Source: an uncultured Alphaproteobacteria bacterium (GTDB lineage: Bacteria; Pseudomonadota; Alphaproteobacteria; Rhodobacterales; Rhodobacteraceae). From it: a stretch of DNA of 64,000 nucleotides. Shown here piece after piece: positions 28,042 through 37,736 of this stretch. The stretch spans positions 62,001-126,000 of the forward strand of contig CAKMYZ010000006.1 in the NCBI GenBank assembly GCA_929200255.1, written 5' to 3'. The stretch's first letter is position 1, and every line of letters begins with the position of its first letter. The translations under genes were made by a program, and so were the position numbers. A model generated the notes under the pieces. It had not been told where the DNA came from and did no database searches. It was given only the letters and a program-made list of their open reading frames with translations.

Positions 28042-28854
28042 TTATGCAGCGTCAAAGGTGATCTGTCGTCGCAAAAACTGTGTCGCGCGGCTGGACACTT
28101 GTGCAGGGTCCCCCGTCGTCAGGAAGGCGGACGCAGTGCCCGGCCCGACCATATCGGGCCGCCGCTCAAGATAGTCGGCAAGGCTCTCGGCCACCAATTC
28201 GGCCTGACTAAAGACCTTCACATCCGGCCCAAGCGCCTTTTGAAACGCCTGCGCCATCAGCGGATAATGCGTGCAGCCCAGAACGGCGGCATCCGGCTCC
28301 GGCATCTTGCGCTTCAGCGCGTCGACATGGCTGTTCACCAAGGCCTCTGCAAGGATCATATCGCCCTCTTCGATGGCATCCACGACGCCGCCACAGGCTT
28401 GCGCTTCAACATCCACACCGATTGCCCGAAACGCCAGCTCCCGCTGAAACGCGCGGCTGGAAACAGTCGCAGGTGTCGCGAAAAGCGCCACATGTTTCGT
28501 CTTCACCTCGCGGGGGGGTGAATTGTCGCCCCACTGCCGTTCAGTCAAGGCTTCGATCAGGGGCACAAAAACACCCAGCACGCGCTTGCCTTCAGGCACC
28601 CAACCTTCCTGCATCCGGCGCAGCGCGGCGGCAGAGGCGGTGTTGCAGGCGAGGATCACCAGATCGCAGCCAGCATCAAACAGGCGCTGAGTTGCACCCG
28701 TCGTCAGGTTGTAAATATCGTCCGGGGTCCGCACGCCATAGGGCGCATTTGCGCTGTCGCCGAGGTAAACCAGCGGCAGATCAGGCAGGCGCTTGGCCAC
28801 CGCGTCCAACACCGTCAGACCACCCAGTCCGCTATCGAATATGCCTACCGCCAT
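28042..28854 (-). CDS. murI: Glutamate racemase
   Basis: Supplies D-glutamate for peptidoglycan. From the ATG at 28854 the protein has 270 residues, starting [12 protein letters not shown] with catalytic D7. The two active-site cysteines are C70 in ACNTAS and C194 in LGCTHYP. The start overlaps the end of the upstream acyltransferase gene by 23 bases. A frame open further upstream was rejected because the family start is at this ATG. Confidence 0.95.
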   Translation of the reverse strand: MAVGIFDSGLGGLTVLDAVAKRLPDLPLVYLGDSANAPYGVRTPDDIYNLTTGATQRLFDAGCDLVILACNTASAAALRRMQEGWVPEGKRVLGVFVPLIEALTERQWGDNSPPREVKTKHVALFATPATVSSRAFQRELAFRAIGVDVEAQACGGVVDAIEEGDMILAEALVNSHVDALKRKMPEPDAAVLGCTHYPLMAQAFQKALGPDVKVFSQAELVAESLADYLERRPDMVGPGTASAFLTTGDPAQVSSRATQFLRRQITFDAA

Positions 28855-29767
28855 TGCCTCGCGCCTTGTATTTCGCTTCGAACTCATACCCGATGTGGTT
28901 TGCATCAACCGGGTTTGGGCTCAATTCATACGTGGCTTTGCGCAGGAAATCCATGCACCCTTTGGGGTCTTTTTTATAGAGATCGAGATCGGCCATGGGG
29001 ATCGGCGCGCCAACCACAATCCGCACGGGTTTGTTGATCCTGGCCTTGAACTCGCGAATGAACATGCCCGTGCGCAGGGTGCTGTGCAGATGGCTGGCCA
29101 ATTGGAACAGGCGGCTGTTGCACCCCTCAAAATAGATCGGGACGACAGTTGCGCCGGATTTGGCAATCATCTTGGCGGTGAACGTCCGCCATTTGGGGTC
29201 CATCGGCTCTGAAAATGGTGTGGCTGATGTGGACACGGTGCCGCCGGGAAAGATACCTATCGCCCCACCTTGTTTGAGGTAGTCAACAGCGGCCTTGCGC
29301 GTCTCAAGGTTCAGTTTTGCGGCCTCTTTGGTTTCATCAAAAGAGATCGGCAGGATGACCCTTTCCAGATCCGGCGCGCGGCGAAAGATGCGATGCGCCA
29401 GCACGCGAAAGTCGCCGGAGCGGCGTTCTGACAGGATGCGCCCCATCATCAGGCCGTCCAGAATACCGTAAGGGTGGTTTGAAACCACGATTAGAGGGCC
29501 GGTGCGCGGGATGCTATCGAGAGAGCCACCGATCACATCAAGATCGATATTGTAACGCTTTGATATCACCTGCCAAAATCCCTGACCGGCGGCAACGTCA
29601 GCGTCATAGCCCTTGGCCGTACGGATCAACCGCAACCGTCCGGTTGCATTCTCCATGACACGGATCATCGCCCGCCCGCCGCGCCCCTTCGCCGCGGTCG
29701 CATAGGTGATATCGCGGGCAACTTGCCTGTCGCTCTCCGTGACGTTGTAGGTGCGTTTCTTCTTCAC
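28832..29767 (-). CDS. Lysophospholipid acyltransferase family protein
   Basis: A PlsC-like membrane-associated acyltransferase of 311 residues, probably acting on a lyso-lipid. The acceptor motif appears as [12 protein letters not shown] (about 94-105), a variant of NHxxxxD with one more residue than usual. The second block is [11 protein letters not shown] (about 172-182), equivalent to FPEGTRS. This type occurs with ornithine-lipid or haemolysin-related acyltransferases. The substrate is not known. It overlaps murI by 23 bases. Confidence 0.8.
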   Translation of the reverse strand: MKKKRTYNVTESDRQVARDITYATAAKGRGGRAMIRVMENATGRLRLIRTAKGYDADVAAGQGFWQVISKRYNIDLDVIGGSLDSIPRTGPLIVVSNHPYGILDGLMMGRILSERRSGDFRVLAHRIFRRAPDLERVILPISFDETKEAAKLNLETRKAAVDYLKQGGAIGIFPGGTVSTSATPFSEPMDPKWRTFTAKMIAKSGATVVPIYFEGCNSRLFQLASHLHSTLRTGMFIREFKARINKPVRIVVGAPIPMADLDLYKKDPKGCMDFLRKATYELSPNPVDANHIGYEFEAKYKARGNGGRHIR

Positions 29768-29804
29768 AGGGGCTGGCTGTCACAGAATTACGACAGTGTC
29801 ATGA

Positions 29805-32800
29805 CTATTCCGCAGCTTGCTGCATCGGCTGTGCGCGCAGCACCGCCAATAGCTCCTCGCGTCGTTTTGCCGCCTTGCGGGCGTTTGCCTCTTTCACCGG
29901 CCCAAAACCACGAATGTCCAAGGGCAACCGGGCCAGCGCAATCGCCGCCTCGCGGGTATCAGGGCGCAGAATTTGCAGAACCTCACGCATGTCTGCCTCA
30001 TATTCCCTGATCAAGGCGCGCTCCATCCTGCGTTCGGCTGTATGTCCGAAAGGATCAAAGGGCGTGCCCCGCAGCCATTTCAGCCGGGCCAATTTCGGGA
30101 AAGCCCACGCCATCCACGCCCCATATGCCTTTTTGACCGGACGCCCATCGGCACCCGTTTTTGTCAGCATCGGCGGGGCCAGATGGTAGGTCAGCTTCAA
30201 ATCACCGTCGAATTCTGCTGCCGCCTTCTCTTTGGTCTCGGTCAGCAGGCGCGCAACCTCATATTCGTCCTTATAGGCAAGCAACTTGTGATAGCCCTCC
30301 GCCACGGCCTCTTGCAACGGTGCATCCTGAAACTGTTCGACAAGGCGGTGATAGCGTTTGGCCAGACGTTTGCCCTGATAGCCCACAAGTTTTTCTGCCC
30401 GGTAGGCGATTTTTTCATCCAGCGTCTTTGGCAATGCAACGACTTTGGGCGTCAAGATCGCTGCAGCGTCTTCCGGGTGCAGATAAGCCCAGCGCCCCAA
30501 TTCAAACGCGCGGATATTGCGATTGATGGCCGCACCATTCAGTTCAATCGCGCCAAGGATCGCCTCATAACTGATTGGAATTGCGCCCATTTGCCATGCA
30601 GCGCCAAAAATCATCATGTTGGAATAGATACTGTCACCTAAAAGCGCTTTGGCCAGGTCAGAGGCATCAAACATAGTCAGCCCCTCTGCCAGGCGCGCCT
30701 CTAGCGACAGCTGTAGCTGATCAACGGGCAGTTTGAAGTTGGTATTGCGAGTAAATTCGCCGGTGATGATCTCGTGACTGTTCACCACCCCCTTGGTGCG
30801 TCCGGTTTTCATCAGCCCCAGGGTTTTGGCGCCCGCCGAGACCACCAGATCACCACCGATCAGCGCATCACACTCCCCTGTCGCCACACGGATCGCACTA
30901 ATGTCTTCCGGTGTGTTGGCAATGCGGCAGTGAATGTGGACAGCGCCCCCTTTCTGGGCGAGGCCTGCCATCTCCATCATACCGGCGCCCTTGCCGTCCA
31001 TATGGGCGGCCATGGCCATGACGGCACCAATAGTCACAACCCCAGTGCCGCCAACCCCGGTGATCACGACGTTATGAGTGCCGGTGATCGTGGGCAGCTC
31101 TGGTTCGGGCAAGTCCGGCAGATCAATCTCTGCCGTGGCTTCTTTGCGGATTTGTGCGCCCGCAACGGTCACAAATGACGGGCAGAACCCGTTGACGCAG
31201 GAAAAGTCCTTGTTGCAGGAGGACTGATCAATCGCCCGCTTACGCCCCAGTTCCGTTTCGACCGGCACGATAGACACACAATTTGATTGCACGCCGCAAT
31301 CGCCACACCCCTCGCAAACGTCAGTGTTGATGAACACGCGCTTGTCCGGGTCGGGAAACTGGCCACGCTTGCGACGCCGGCGCTTTTCAGCAGCGCAGGT
31401 CTGCACATACACAATGACTGATACGCCCTTGTATTCGCTAAATTTCTCCTGCACAGCGGGCATTTCCGAGCGTTCATTGACGTCAAGCCCCTTAGGAAAC
31501 AGGTCCAGGTCAATATCTTCTTTTTCATCATAGACCAAAGCGATGTTGCGCACGCCCATGGCCTGCAATTCGCGGCAAATCTGATCTGCTTTCAGATCAC
31601 CATCATTCTGTTGGCCACCCGTCATGGCGACAGCATCATTGTACAGAATTTTGTAGGTGATGTTCGTCCCCGCCAACATCGCAAAGCGGATCGCCTGCAC
31701 GCCAGAGTGATTATAGGTCCCGTCGCCAAGGTTCTGGAAAACGTGCTCGCGGGTTGAAAATGGCGCTTCGCCAACCCAGTTTGCGCCCTCGCCGCCCATC
31801 TGGGTAAAGCCAACCGTGTCGCGCTCCATCCATTGCACCATGTAGTGGCAGCCGATACCGGCATAGGCCCGCGATCCTTCGGGGAGTCTGGTCGAGGAAT
31901 TATGCGGACAGCCTGAACAGAAATGGGGCAACCGGGCCGCGATTTCCGGCGCGTTGTCGGCGCGACGCGTTTCTGACAGTTGCGCCAGACCTGCGCTGAT
32001 CCCGTCAGAACCACAGCCCTCTTCCATCAGAATACCACCCAATTGTTCGGCAATCACAATCGGGTTCAGGGCGGCTTTGGTCTGGAAAATCTCTTCGCGA
32101 CGCCCTTCGGAATGCTCATCACCTTTGTGCCAGCCGTACACACGGCGGCCGCGGCGGTCATCAAACAGCGCCTCTTTGACCTGAACCTCAATGAGCTTGC
32201 GCTTTTCCTCAACAACAACAATCAGATCAAGGCCTTCGGCCCACTCATGGAATGACGCCATATCCAGCGGCCAAACCTGCCCAATCTTATAGGTCGTGAT
32301 CCCAAGACGCTCTGCCTCAGTTTCATCGATGTTCAGCAGTGACAGCGCGTGCTGCAAGTCCAGCCAGTTCTTGCCCGCCGCCACAAAGCCTATCTTTGCC
32401 CCCGGTTTGCCCCATTTCCGCTGGTCCATCTTATTGGCACGGCTGAATGCCTCGGCAGCAAAGCGTTTATAGTCAATCATCCGCTCCTCTTGCAGCTGCG
32501 GCGTATCGACCAAACGAATACTCAGCCAGCCCTCGGGCAGGTCAAGTTCAGGGCGCACGAACGACAACCGATGCGGATCACCATCCACCACAGAGGTCAC
32601 TTCAATCGTGTCCTTCATGGTCTTCAGGCCAACCCAGACGCCCGCATACCGCGACAGTTCCCAGGCATAGAGTCCGTAATCGAGGATTTCCTGCACGCCT
32701 GCTGGTGAGACGATTGGCATATAGCAGTCAATCATCGCCCAGTCGGACTGATGCAGCGTGGTCGAGCTTTCGCCAGTATGATCATCGCCCATCGCCATGA

Positions 32801-33221
32801 TCACGCCGCCATTGGGGGACGTACCTGCCATATTAGCGTGGCGCATCACATCACCAGAGCGATCCACACCGGGGCCTTTGCCATACCACAGGCCAAAGAC
32901 ACCGTCGTGCTTGCCCTCGCCACGCAGTTCCGCTTGCTGACTGCCCCAAAGGGCCGTGGCCGCCAAATCTTCGTTCAACCCGGTTTGAAAGGTAATCTGC
33001 GCAGGTTCCAGCACATTTCGCGCGCGGGTCATCTGCAGATCAACGGCACCCAGCGGCGATCCGCGATAGCCTGTGCAGTAGCCTGCAGTGTCCAGCCCTG
33101 CCTTTGCATCACGGGCACGTTGCATCAGCATCAGCCGGACCAGCGCCTGTGTGCCATTCAGCAGAATCTGCGACTTTGACAAGTCATAGCGATCATTCAG
33201 CGATACATCCTGATGGCTCAT
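29805..33221 (-). CDS. Indolepyruvate ferredoxin oxidoreductase (single chain)
   Basis: Oxidatively decarboxylates aryl-pyruvates to acyl-CoA with ferredoxin, usually in aromatic amino acid breakdown. The 1138-residue chain joins what archaea split into IorA and IorB. An N-terminal pyrimidine-binding part has GYRGSPLGAVD (about 52-62). A TPP part has CSGCPHNSSTR (about 435-445) and GGEGANWVGE. Iron-sulfur cysteines cluster at about 636-648 (CEGCGDC) and 669-680. The gamma-type domain starts at GVGGTGVVTIG (about 722). Ferredoxin is not encoded nearby. A LysR gene is divergent, with a perfect inverted repeat between them. Confidence 0.93.
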   Translation of the reverse strand: MSHQDVSLNDRYDLSKSQILLNGTQALVRLMLMQRARDAKAGLDTAGYCTGYRGSPLGAVDLQMTRARNVLEPAQITFQTGLNEDLAATALWGSQQAELRGEGKHDGVFGLWYGKGPGVDRSGDVMRHANMAGTSPNGGVIMAMGDDHTGESSTTLHQSDWAMIDCYMPIVSPAGVQEILDYGLYAWELSRYAGVWVGLKTMKDTIEVTSVVDGDPHRLSFVRPELDLPEGWLSIRLVDTPQLQEERMIDYKRFAAEAFSRANKMDQRKWGKPGAKIGFVAAGKNWLDLQHALSLLNIDETEAERLGITTYKIGQVWPLDMASFHEWAEGLDLIVVVEEKRKLIEVQVKEALFDDRRGRRVYGWHKGDEHSEGRREEIFQTKAALNPIVIAEQLGGILMEEGCGSDGISAGLAQLSETRRADNAPEIAARLPHFCSGCPHNSSTRLPEGSRAYAGIGCHYMVQWMERDTVGFTQMGGEGANWVGEAPFSTREHVFQNLGDGTYNHSGVQAIRFAMLAGTNITYKILYNDAVAMTGGQQNDGDLKADQICRELQAMGVRNIALVYDEKEDIDLDLFPKGLDVNERSEMPAVQEKFSEYKGVSVIVYVQTCAAEKRRRRKRGQFPDPDKRVFINTDVCEGCGDCGVQSNCVSIVPVETELGRKRAIDQSSCNKDFSCVNGFCPSFVTVAGAQIRKEATAEIDLPDLPEPELPTITGTHNVVITGVGGTGVVTIGAVMAMAAHMDGKGAGMMEMAGLAQKGGAVHIHCRIANTPEDISAIRVATGECDALIGGDLVVSAGAKTLGLMKTGRTKGVVNSHEIITGEFTRNTNFKLPVDQLQLSLEARLAEGLTMFDASDLAKALLGDSIYSNMMIFGAAWQMGAIPISYEAILGAIELNGAAINRNIRAFELGRWAYLHPEDAAAILTPKVVALPKTLDEKIAYRAEKLVGYQGKRLAKRYHRLVEQFQDAPLQEAVAEGYHKLLAYKDEYEVARLLTETKEKAAAEFDGDLKLTYHLAPPMLTKTGADGRPVKKAYGAWMAWAFPKLARLKWLRGTPFDPFGHTAERRMERALIREYEADMREVLQILRPDTREAAIALARLPLDIRGFGPVKEANARKAAKRREELLAVLRAQPMQQAAE

Positions 33222-33259
33222 TTCGCACCTCCCCGCGCGTCAAATATTTGCACCAACTA

Positions 33260-33280
33260 TAGGTCAAAATTGCTGACCTA
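33260..33280. promoter_or_regulatory. LysR-type operator between the oxidoreductase and its regulator
   Basis: TAGGTCA-N7-TGACCTA, a perfect 7-base inverted repeat, lies 39 bases before the oxidoreductase start. It contains the T-N11-A pattern of LysR binding sites (33264-33276). The adjacent divergent LysR gene is the obvious ligand. The repeat is seen; the pairing is inferred. Confidence 0.7.
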
Positions 33281-33379
33281 CAAAGTGGAAAATAATCGCT
33301 AAGGGTGTTTGCATCGAAACGGGTTAAGCGCGTAATGTTCTACCAATTCGAGCAGCAAAATGATTGGGCAAGGGGCAAA

Positions 33380-34288
33380 ATGGACTGGGACAAGCTAAGA
33401 ATCTTCCACGCAGTGGCCGATGCTGGCTCGCTCACACATGCGGGTGATGCGCTGCATCTGTCGCAATCCGCTGTCAGCCGCCAGATCAGAGCGCTCGAAG
33501 AATCACTGAACACCACCCTTTTTCACCGCCATGCGCGCGGCTTGATTCTGACCGAACAGGGTGAATTGTTGTTCGACGCGACCCGCAGCATGAACAAACG
33601 GCTCGAGGCCGCCGCCGCACGTATCCGCGACAGCGAAGAAGAAGTCTTTGGGGAATTGCGGATCACCACGACAATAGGGTTCGGCACGCTCTGGCTCGCG
33701 CCGCGTCTGCCCAAGCTTTATGAACAATACCCCGACCTCAAGATCGACCTGATGCTGGAAGAGCGCGTACTTGATCTGCCCATGCGCGAGGCTGACGTCG
33801 CAATCCGCATGAAGGAACCCAGCCAGGCGGACCTGATCCGCAAGCGGCTGATGTCCGTGCGTATGCGTCTTTATGCGACGAGTGCCTATCTCAAACGGCA
33901 TGGCACGCCAGAAAGAGTGGAAGAACTCGGCAAGCATCGGTTGCTCTGCCAAAGCCTGAATTCCATTCAGGTGGCCGCAGGTGCAACGCTTGTCCAGCAC
34001 CTGATGACCTATGACATTCCCAGTGTCTTCACGGTCAACAACTACTTTGGCGTCCTCCAGGGGGTGCTGAATAACATCGGGATCGGCGTGCTGCCTGACT
34101 ATGTGACTGAGGATTTCCCCGATCTGGTGCGCGTGCTGCCTGATCTGGAAAGCGCTGAAGTGCCCGTGTTTCTGGCCTATCCAGAAGAACTACGGCAATC
34201 CAAACGGATCGGCGCCTTCCGCGATTTCGTCCAAGAGGAGATATTCGCCCACCGTCGCAAAATCCGCGAGGCGCAGGCAGCATCGTGA
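33380..34288 (+). CDS. LysR family transcriptional regulator
   Basis: A 302-residue LysR regulator starting MDWDKLRIFHAV at the ATG at 33380, which follows AAGGGG. The N-terminal helix-turn-helix (about 18-40) reads SLTHAGDALHLSQSAVSRQI. The C-terminal effector-binding domain spans about 90-295. Divergent orientation and the operator at 33260 suggest that it controls the indolepyruvate oxidoreductase, perhaps sensing an aromatic keto acid; the effector is not known. Confidence 0.9.
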   Translation: MDWDKLRIFHAVADAGSLTHAGDALHLSQSAVSRQIRALEESLNTTLFHRHARGLILTEQGELLFDATRSMNKRLEAAAARIRDSEEEVFGELRITTTIGFGTLWLAPRLPKLYEQYPDLKIDLMLEERVLDLPMREADVAIRMKEPSQADLIRKRLMSVRMRLYATSAYLKRHGTPERVEELGKHRLLCQSLNSIQVAAGATLVQHLMTYDIPSVFTVNNYFGVLQGVLNNIGIGVLPDYVTEDFPDLVRVLPDLESAEVPVFLAYPEELRQSKRIGAFRDFVQEEIFAHRRKIREAQAAS

Positions 34289-34321
34289 CGCAGCCATGCG
34301 CTCAGAGCATAGCGGCTTTGC

Positions 34322-34343
34322 GAAGAATGATCTCCTATTCTTC
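34322..34343 (+). terminator. Hairpin downstream of LysR gene
   Basis: GAAGAAT pairs perfectly with ATTCTTC around an 8-base loop, 33 bases after the LysR stop. Only a short TTG follows. It may be a weak terminator for the regulator gene. Confidence 0.4.
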
Positions 34344-34372
34344 TTGAACGGTTAAATATTGCGCACTATCTG
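34344..34372 (+). promoter_or_regulatory. Candidate sRNA promoter
   Basis: TTGAAC (34344-34349) and TATCTG (34367-34372) are spaced by exactly 17 bases, a plausible sigma-70 promoter. Transcription would start near 34379 and reach the terminator at 34428-34456. Confidence 0.45.
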
Positions 34373-34378
34373 AAGTCT

Positions 34379-34456
34379 CGAAGGCGATGATGCTTCGCGC
34401 TCATCCTCTTCACCTCCCTGTTGGACTTGCCGGGCCCTGCGCCCGGCATTTTTTTT
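34379..34456 (+). ncRNA. Candidate small RNA with anti-SD-like motif
   Basis: A possible RNA of about 78 bases. The 5' end folds into a small hairpin (CGAAG/CTTCG), then a single-stranded stretch contains CACCTCCC, close to the anti-Shine-Dalgarno end of 16S rRNA. The 3' end is a strong Rho-independent terminator. This plan resembles trans-acting CCUCC-motif sRNAs described in Rhodobacter. Promoter and terminator are visible; transcription is not proven. Confidence 0.45.
34428..34456 (+). terminator. Strong Rho-independent terminator
   Basis: TGCCGGGC pairs with GCCCGGCA (8 bp) around CCTGC, followed by eight T residues. This is the best terminator in the window. No coding gene ends just before it, which argues that a non-coding transcript does. 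Confidence 0.85.
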
Positions 34457-34619
34457 GCCACCAAGGCCGCGCACTGGACCTGGTGTTGCATATGATCACG
34501 CAACAGGCCGAACGCGATAGACGGGCAATTGCGACTGTCACGAAACCGTAATCGTCTATTGCGGCTTTATCCCTCCGTCCTGCCCCGCTATGACACCCCC
34601 AAGATTTCTGGGGACTGCC

Positions 34620-36779
34620 ATGACCGAACCAACCATCACCGAAGACCTGATCGCCGCGCATGGGCTGTCGGCCGACGAATACCAGCGCATTCTTGAGATT
34701 ATCGGGCGCATACCGAGTTTCACCGAATTGGGCATCTTTTCAGCGATGTGGAACGAACATTGTTCCTATAAATCTTCCAAGAAGTGGTTGCGCACCCTGC
34801 CTACGGAAGGGCCCCAGGTCATTTGCGGCCCCGGTGAAAACGCAGGCGTTGTCGACATCGGTGACGGTCAGGCGGTGGTCTTCAAGATGGAAAGCCACAA
34901 TCACCCCTCGTACATTGAACCCTACCAAGGTGCGGCAACAGGCGTCGGCGGCATCCTGCGCGACGTCTTTACGATGGGCGCGCGTCCGATTGCAGCGATG
35001 AACTCGCTTAGCTTTGGTGAACCTTCGCACCCCAAAACCAAGCAGCTGGTCAATGGTGTCGTGGCGGGTGTTGGCGGATACGGAAATTGCTTTGGGGTGC
35101 CAACAGTTGGCGGCGAGGTCCGCTTTGACCCTGCCTATAACGGCAACTGCCTTGTGAACGCCTTTGCCGCCGGCCTCGCTGACTCAGATAAAATCTTTTA
35201 CTCGGCCGCCTCCGGTATTGGTATGCCCGTTGTCTATCTTGGCGCAAAAACCGGCCGTGACGGCGTTGGTGGCGCAACCATGGCCTCGGCCGAATTTGAC
35301 GATAGCATCGAGGAAAAACGCCCCACCGTGCAGGTCGGCGACCCCTTCACCGAAAAACGCCTGATGGAAGCAACGCTTGAACTGATGGCAACGGGTGCTG
35401 TGATCTCGATCCAGGATATGGGTGCTGCTGGCCTCACCTGCTCTGCAGTGGAAATGGGCGACAAAGGCGGGCTTGGGGTCAAACTGAACCTTAACGCCGT
35501 GCCTCAGCGCGAAGAGAATATGACCGCCTATGAGATGATGCTGTCTGAATCCCAGGAGCGCATGTTGATGGTGCTTAAGCCAGAGCTTGAGGCCGAAGCC
35601 CGCGCCGTGTTCGAAAAATGGGATCTTGATTTCGCGATCGTGGGTGAAACCATCGCCGAAGACCGTTTCATCGTTGAACATAACGGCACGGTCATGGCTG
35701 ACCTGCCACTGGCTACGCTCTCTGGCTCGGCCCCGGAATATGACCGCCCGTGGGTGCCGACCCCTGCCCCTGCGCCGCTTGACGATGTGGTCGGTGTGCA
35801 TGCAATTGACGGCCTCAAGGCGCTGATCAGCAGCCCGAACTACGCCGGCAAACAATGGGTCTATGAACAATATGACCAGCAGGTCATGGGTGATACCGCC
35901 CGCACACCCGGTGCAGGCGCTGGCATCGTGCGCGTGCATGGCACGGAAAAGGCGCTGGCTTTCACCAGCGACGTGACCCCACGCTATGTCAAAGCCAACC
36001 CGGTTGAGGGGGGCAAGCAGGCGGTGGCCGAGGCTTACCGCAACCTCACATCTGTCGGGGCGACGCCGCTGGCGACAACCGACAACATGAACTTTGGCAA
36101 TCCTGAAAAACCTGAAATCATGGGGCAGTTCGTCGGCGCCATCCAAGGGATCGGTGAAGCGGTCAGCGCCCTTGATATGCCGATCGTTTCGGGCAATGTA
36201 TCCCTTTACAATGAAACAGACGGCACAGGCATCCTGCCCACGCCAACCATCGGGGCGGTTGGCTTAATTGCCCATCCCGATCACATGATCACAGGTCAAA
36301 TCCGTGACGGCCATGTGCTCTTGCTGCTGGGGGAAACGGCGGGGCACCTTGGGCAATCGGCCCTGCTGGCCGAGGTCTATGGCCGTGCCGAAGGCGACGC
36401 GCCACAGGTCAATTTGACGGTTGAGAAAGCGCATGGCGACTTCATCCGTGCCAATCACGCCCAGATCAAAGCCTGCACGGATCTGTCCGACGGTGGGCTG
36501 GCCCTTGCTGCGTTTGAGATGGCAGAGGCCGCCGATACCGGCATCACCCTGGATGTCGAGGACACACCAACCCTCTTTGGCGAAGATCAGGGGCGCTATC
36601 TGATTGGCTGCAACTTTGATCAGGCCGAGGCCTTGATGATCGCGGCCAGCAATGCCGGGGTCACACTGACCACTGTTGGCAAGGCCGGCGGCGAGGACGT
36701 CACCTTTGGCAGTCAAAGCGCCTCTTTGGCCGAACTTCGCCACATCTTCCGCACGTCATTTGAAAGCGCAGTTGCCTAG
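34620..36779 (+). CDS. purL: Phosphoribosylformylglycinamidine synthase, large subunit
   Basis: Fourth step of purine synthesis: FGAM from FGAR, ATP and ammonia. The ATG at 34620 follows GGGG and gives 719 residues, the short PurL that needs separate PurS and PurQ (not in the window). Visible blocks are [11 protein letters not shown] near the N-terminus, [14 protein letters not shown] and [10 protein letters not shown], plus the duplicated ATP-binding AIR-synthase fold to the C-terminus. A copy of the 36-base repeat starts three bases after the stop. Confidence 0.97.
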   Translation: MTEPTITEDLIAAHGLSADEYQRILEIIGRIPSFTELGIFSAMWNEHCSYKSSKKWLRTLPTEGPQVICGPGENAGVVDIGDGQAVVFKMESHNHPSYIEPYQGAATGVGGILRDVFTMGARPIAAMNSLSFGEPSHPKTKQLVNGVVAGVGGYGNCFGVPTVGGEVRFDPAYNGNCLVNAFAAGLADSDKIFYSAASGIGMPVVYLGAKTGRDGVGGATMASAEFDDSIEEKRPTVQVGDPFTEKRLMEATLELMATGAVISIQDMGAAGLTCSAVEMGDKGGLGVKLNLNAVPQREENMTAYEMMLSESQERMLMVLKPELEAEARAVFEKWDLDFAIVGETIAEDRFIVEHNGTVMADLPLATLSGSAPEYDRPWVPTPAPAPLDDVVGVHAIDGLKALISSPNYAGKQWVYEQYDQQVMGDTARTPGAGAGIVRVHGTEKALAFTSDVTPRYVKANPVEGGKQAVAEAYRNLTSVGATPLATTDNMNFGNPEKPEIMGQFVGAIQGIGEAVSALDMPIVSGNVSLYNETDGTGILPTPTIGAVGLIAHPDHMITGQIRDGHVLLLLGETAGHLGQSALLAEVYGRAEGDAPQVNLTVEKAHGDFIRANHAQIKACTDLSDGGLALAAFEMAEAADTGITLDVEDTPTLFGEDQGRYLIGCNFDQAEALMIAASNAGVTLTTVGKAGGEDVTFGSQSASLAELRHIFRTSFESAVA

Positions 36780-36781
36780 GC

Positions 36782-36817
36782 TTTCTATGTCTAGTCAAAC
36801 TTTCGCCGAAGGCATCC
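36782..36817 (+). repeat. 36-bp intergenic repeat, copy B
   Basis: Begins TTTCTATGTCTAGTCAAAC and ends CGCCGAAGGCATCC, 33 of 36 positions identical to the copy at 51427. It directly follows the purL stop, in the same orientation as copies A and C. Confidence 0.75.
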
Positions 36818-36877
36818 CACTTGTCCGCGCACCCAAGCGCACCTAGTTTAAGTGCAACTGACCCAAAGGACCCGATC

Positions 36878-37114
36878 ATGCCGATCACTGCCCATGAGAT
36901 TGAAACCCTACTGCGCGACAGCTTCCCCGACGCACAAATCAACGTGCAGGGCGATGACGGCGCGCATTTTGCAGCAGAGGTGATCGACGAAAGCTTTCGC
37001 GGCAAAAACCGGGTGCAGCAACAGCGGGCCGTCTATGCAGCCCTCAAAGGTAAGATGGATGGGAACAACGGCGAACTGCACGCGTTGGCGCTGACGACCA
37101 AGGTGCCTGACTAA
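36878..37114 (+). CDS. BolA/IbaG family protein
   Basis: A 78-residue BolA-fold protein, partner of CGFS glutaredoxins in iron-sulfur handling. The ATG at 36878 follows AAAGGA. The GAHF motif (H30 in HF) and the helix RVQQQRAVY resemble IbaG (YrbA) rather than classical BolA, which has RHR at that place. Grx4 lies two genes downstream, fitting the known BolA-Grx complex. The small membrane gene between them is closely spaced. Confidence 0.9.
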   Translation: MPITAHEIETLLRDSFPDAQINVQGDDGAHFAAEVIDESFRGKNRVQQQRAVYAALKGKMDGNNGELHALALTTKVPD

Positions 37115-37119
37115 AGCAG

Positions 37120-37371
37120 ATGGGCTACAATCTGATCATAGTGGGTATTCTTGTCCTGGTTATCGCGGCGTTCGTCGCACGTGTTTGGGGCCTTGTGCGA
37201 CAGGAAACACATGATGACGAACGCGGGTCTACCCGGAAGTCAGGGTTCCATATAATCCATGCAGACTACTCCTCTGGGATGTCGGGGCACCAGACAACTT
37301 ACAAAGTGCCCTGCGATCCACAGGAATACGCGCAGCTTTTCATTCCAAAAGAAACGGAAACCAAGAAATGA
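37120..37371 (+). CDS. Small single-pass membrane protein
   Basis: An 83-residue protein with one N-terminal membrane helix (about 4-24, NLIIVGILVLVIAAFVARVW). A polar cytoplasmic or periplasmic tail contains HIIHADYSSGMSGHQ and a C-terminal lysine-rich end. I do not recognise a family. It starts five bases after the BolA-like gene and overlaps grxD by four bases, so it is translated with the iron-sulfur pair and may tether it to the membrane. That role is inference. Confidence 0.7.
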   Translation: MGYNLIIVGILVLVIAAFVARVWGLVRQETHDDERGSTRKSGFHIIHADYSSGMSGHQTTYKVPCDPQEYAQLFIPKETETKK

Positions 37372-37727
37372 CAGCCCAAGACCAAATCAAAGAAACCGTC
37401 ACTAACAACGACGTCGTCCTTTTCATGAAGGGCACCAAGAGCATGCCGCAATGCGGTTTCTCGTCCCGCGTCGCTGGTGTGCTGAACTTCATGGGCGTTG
37501 ATTTCAACGACGTGAACGTGCTGGCCGACGACGAAATCCGCCAAGGCATCAAGGATTATTCCGACTGGCCCACGATCCCGCAGCTTTATGTCAAAGGCGA
37601 ATTTGTGGGTGGCTGCGATATCATTACCGAAATGACACTGTCAGGTGAGCTTGACACGTTGTTCAGCGAAAACGGCGTAGCCTACGACAAAGACGCCGCC
37701 GACAAGATCCGCGAAGCAAACGCCTAA
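37368..37727 (+). CDS. grxD: Monothiol glutaredoxin Grx4
   Basis: CGFS-type glutaredoxin that carries a [2Fe-2S] cluster, often with a BolA partner. The 119 residues have KGTKSMPQCGFS with the cluster cysteine C29, the WPTIPQLY cis-proline segment and GGCDI glutathione-binding block. It overlaps the upstream small membrane gene by four bases. It is convergent with zapA, only nine bases apart. Confidence 0.96.
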   Translation: MTAQDQIKETVTNNDVVLFMKGTKSMPQCGFSSRVAGVLNFMGVDFNDVNVLADDEIRQGIKDYSDWPTIPQLYVKGEFVGGCDIITEMTLSGELDTLFSENGVAYDKDAADKIREANA

Positions 37728-37736
37728 AGTCCGCAA

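Larger units (their letters stand above)
34289..34619. other. Intergenic region before purL
   Basis: About 330 bases between the LysR gene and purL. It holds a hairpin after the LysR gene (34322-34343), a promoter-like pair, a candidate small RNA and its strong terminator (each listed). The remaining 160 bases before purL show no clear structure apart from the purL ribosome site. Confidence 0.6.

Noticed and set aside
34387..34551. A short open frame starting ATGATGCTTCGC
   Set aside because: It crosses the strong terminator, has no ribosome site and an unlikely composition; the sRNA reading fits better.
37728..37736. A 6S RNA gene near zapA
   Set aside because: Only nine bases separate grxD and zapA, and no 6S-like fold was found on the other side.
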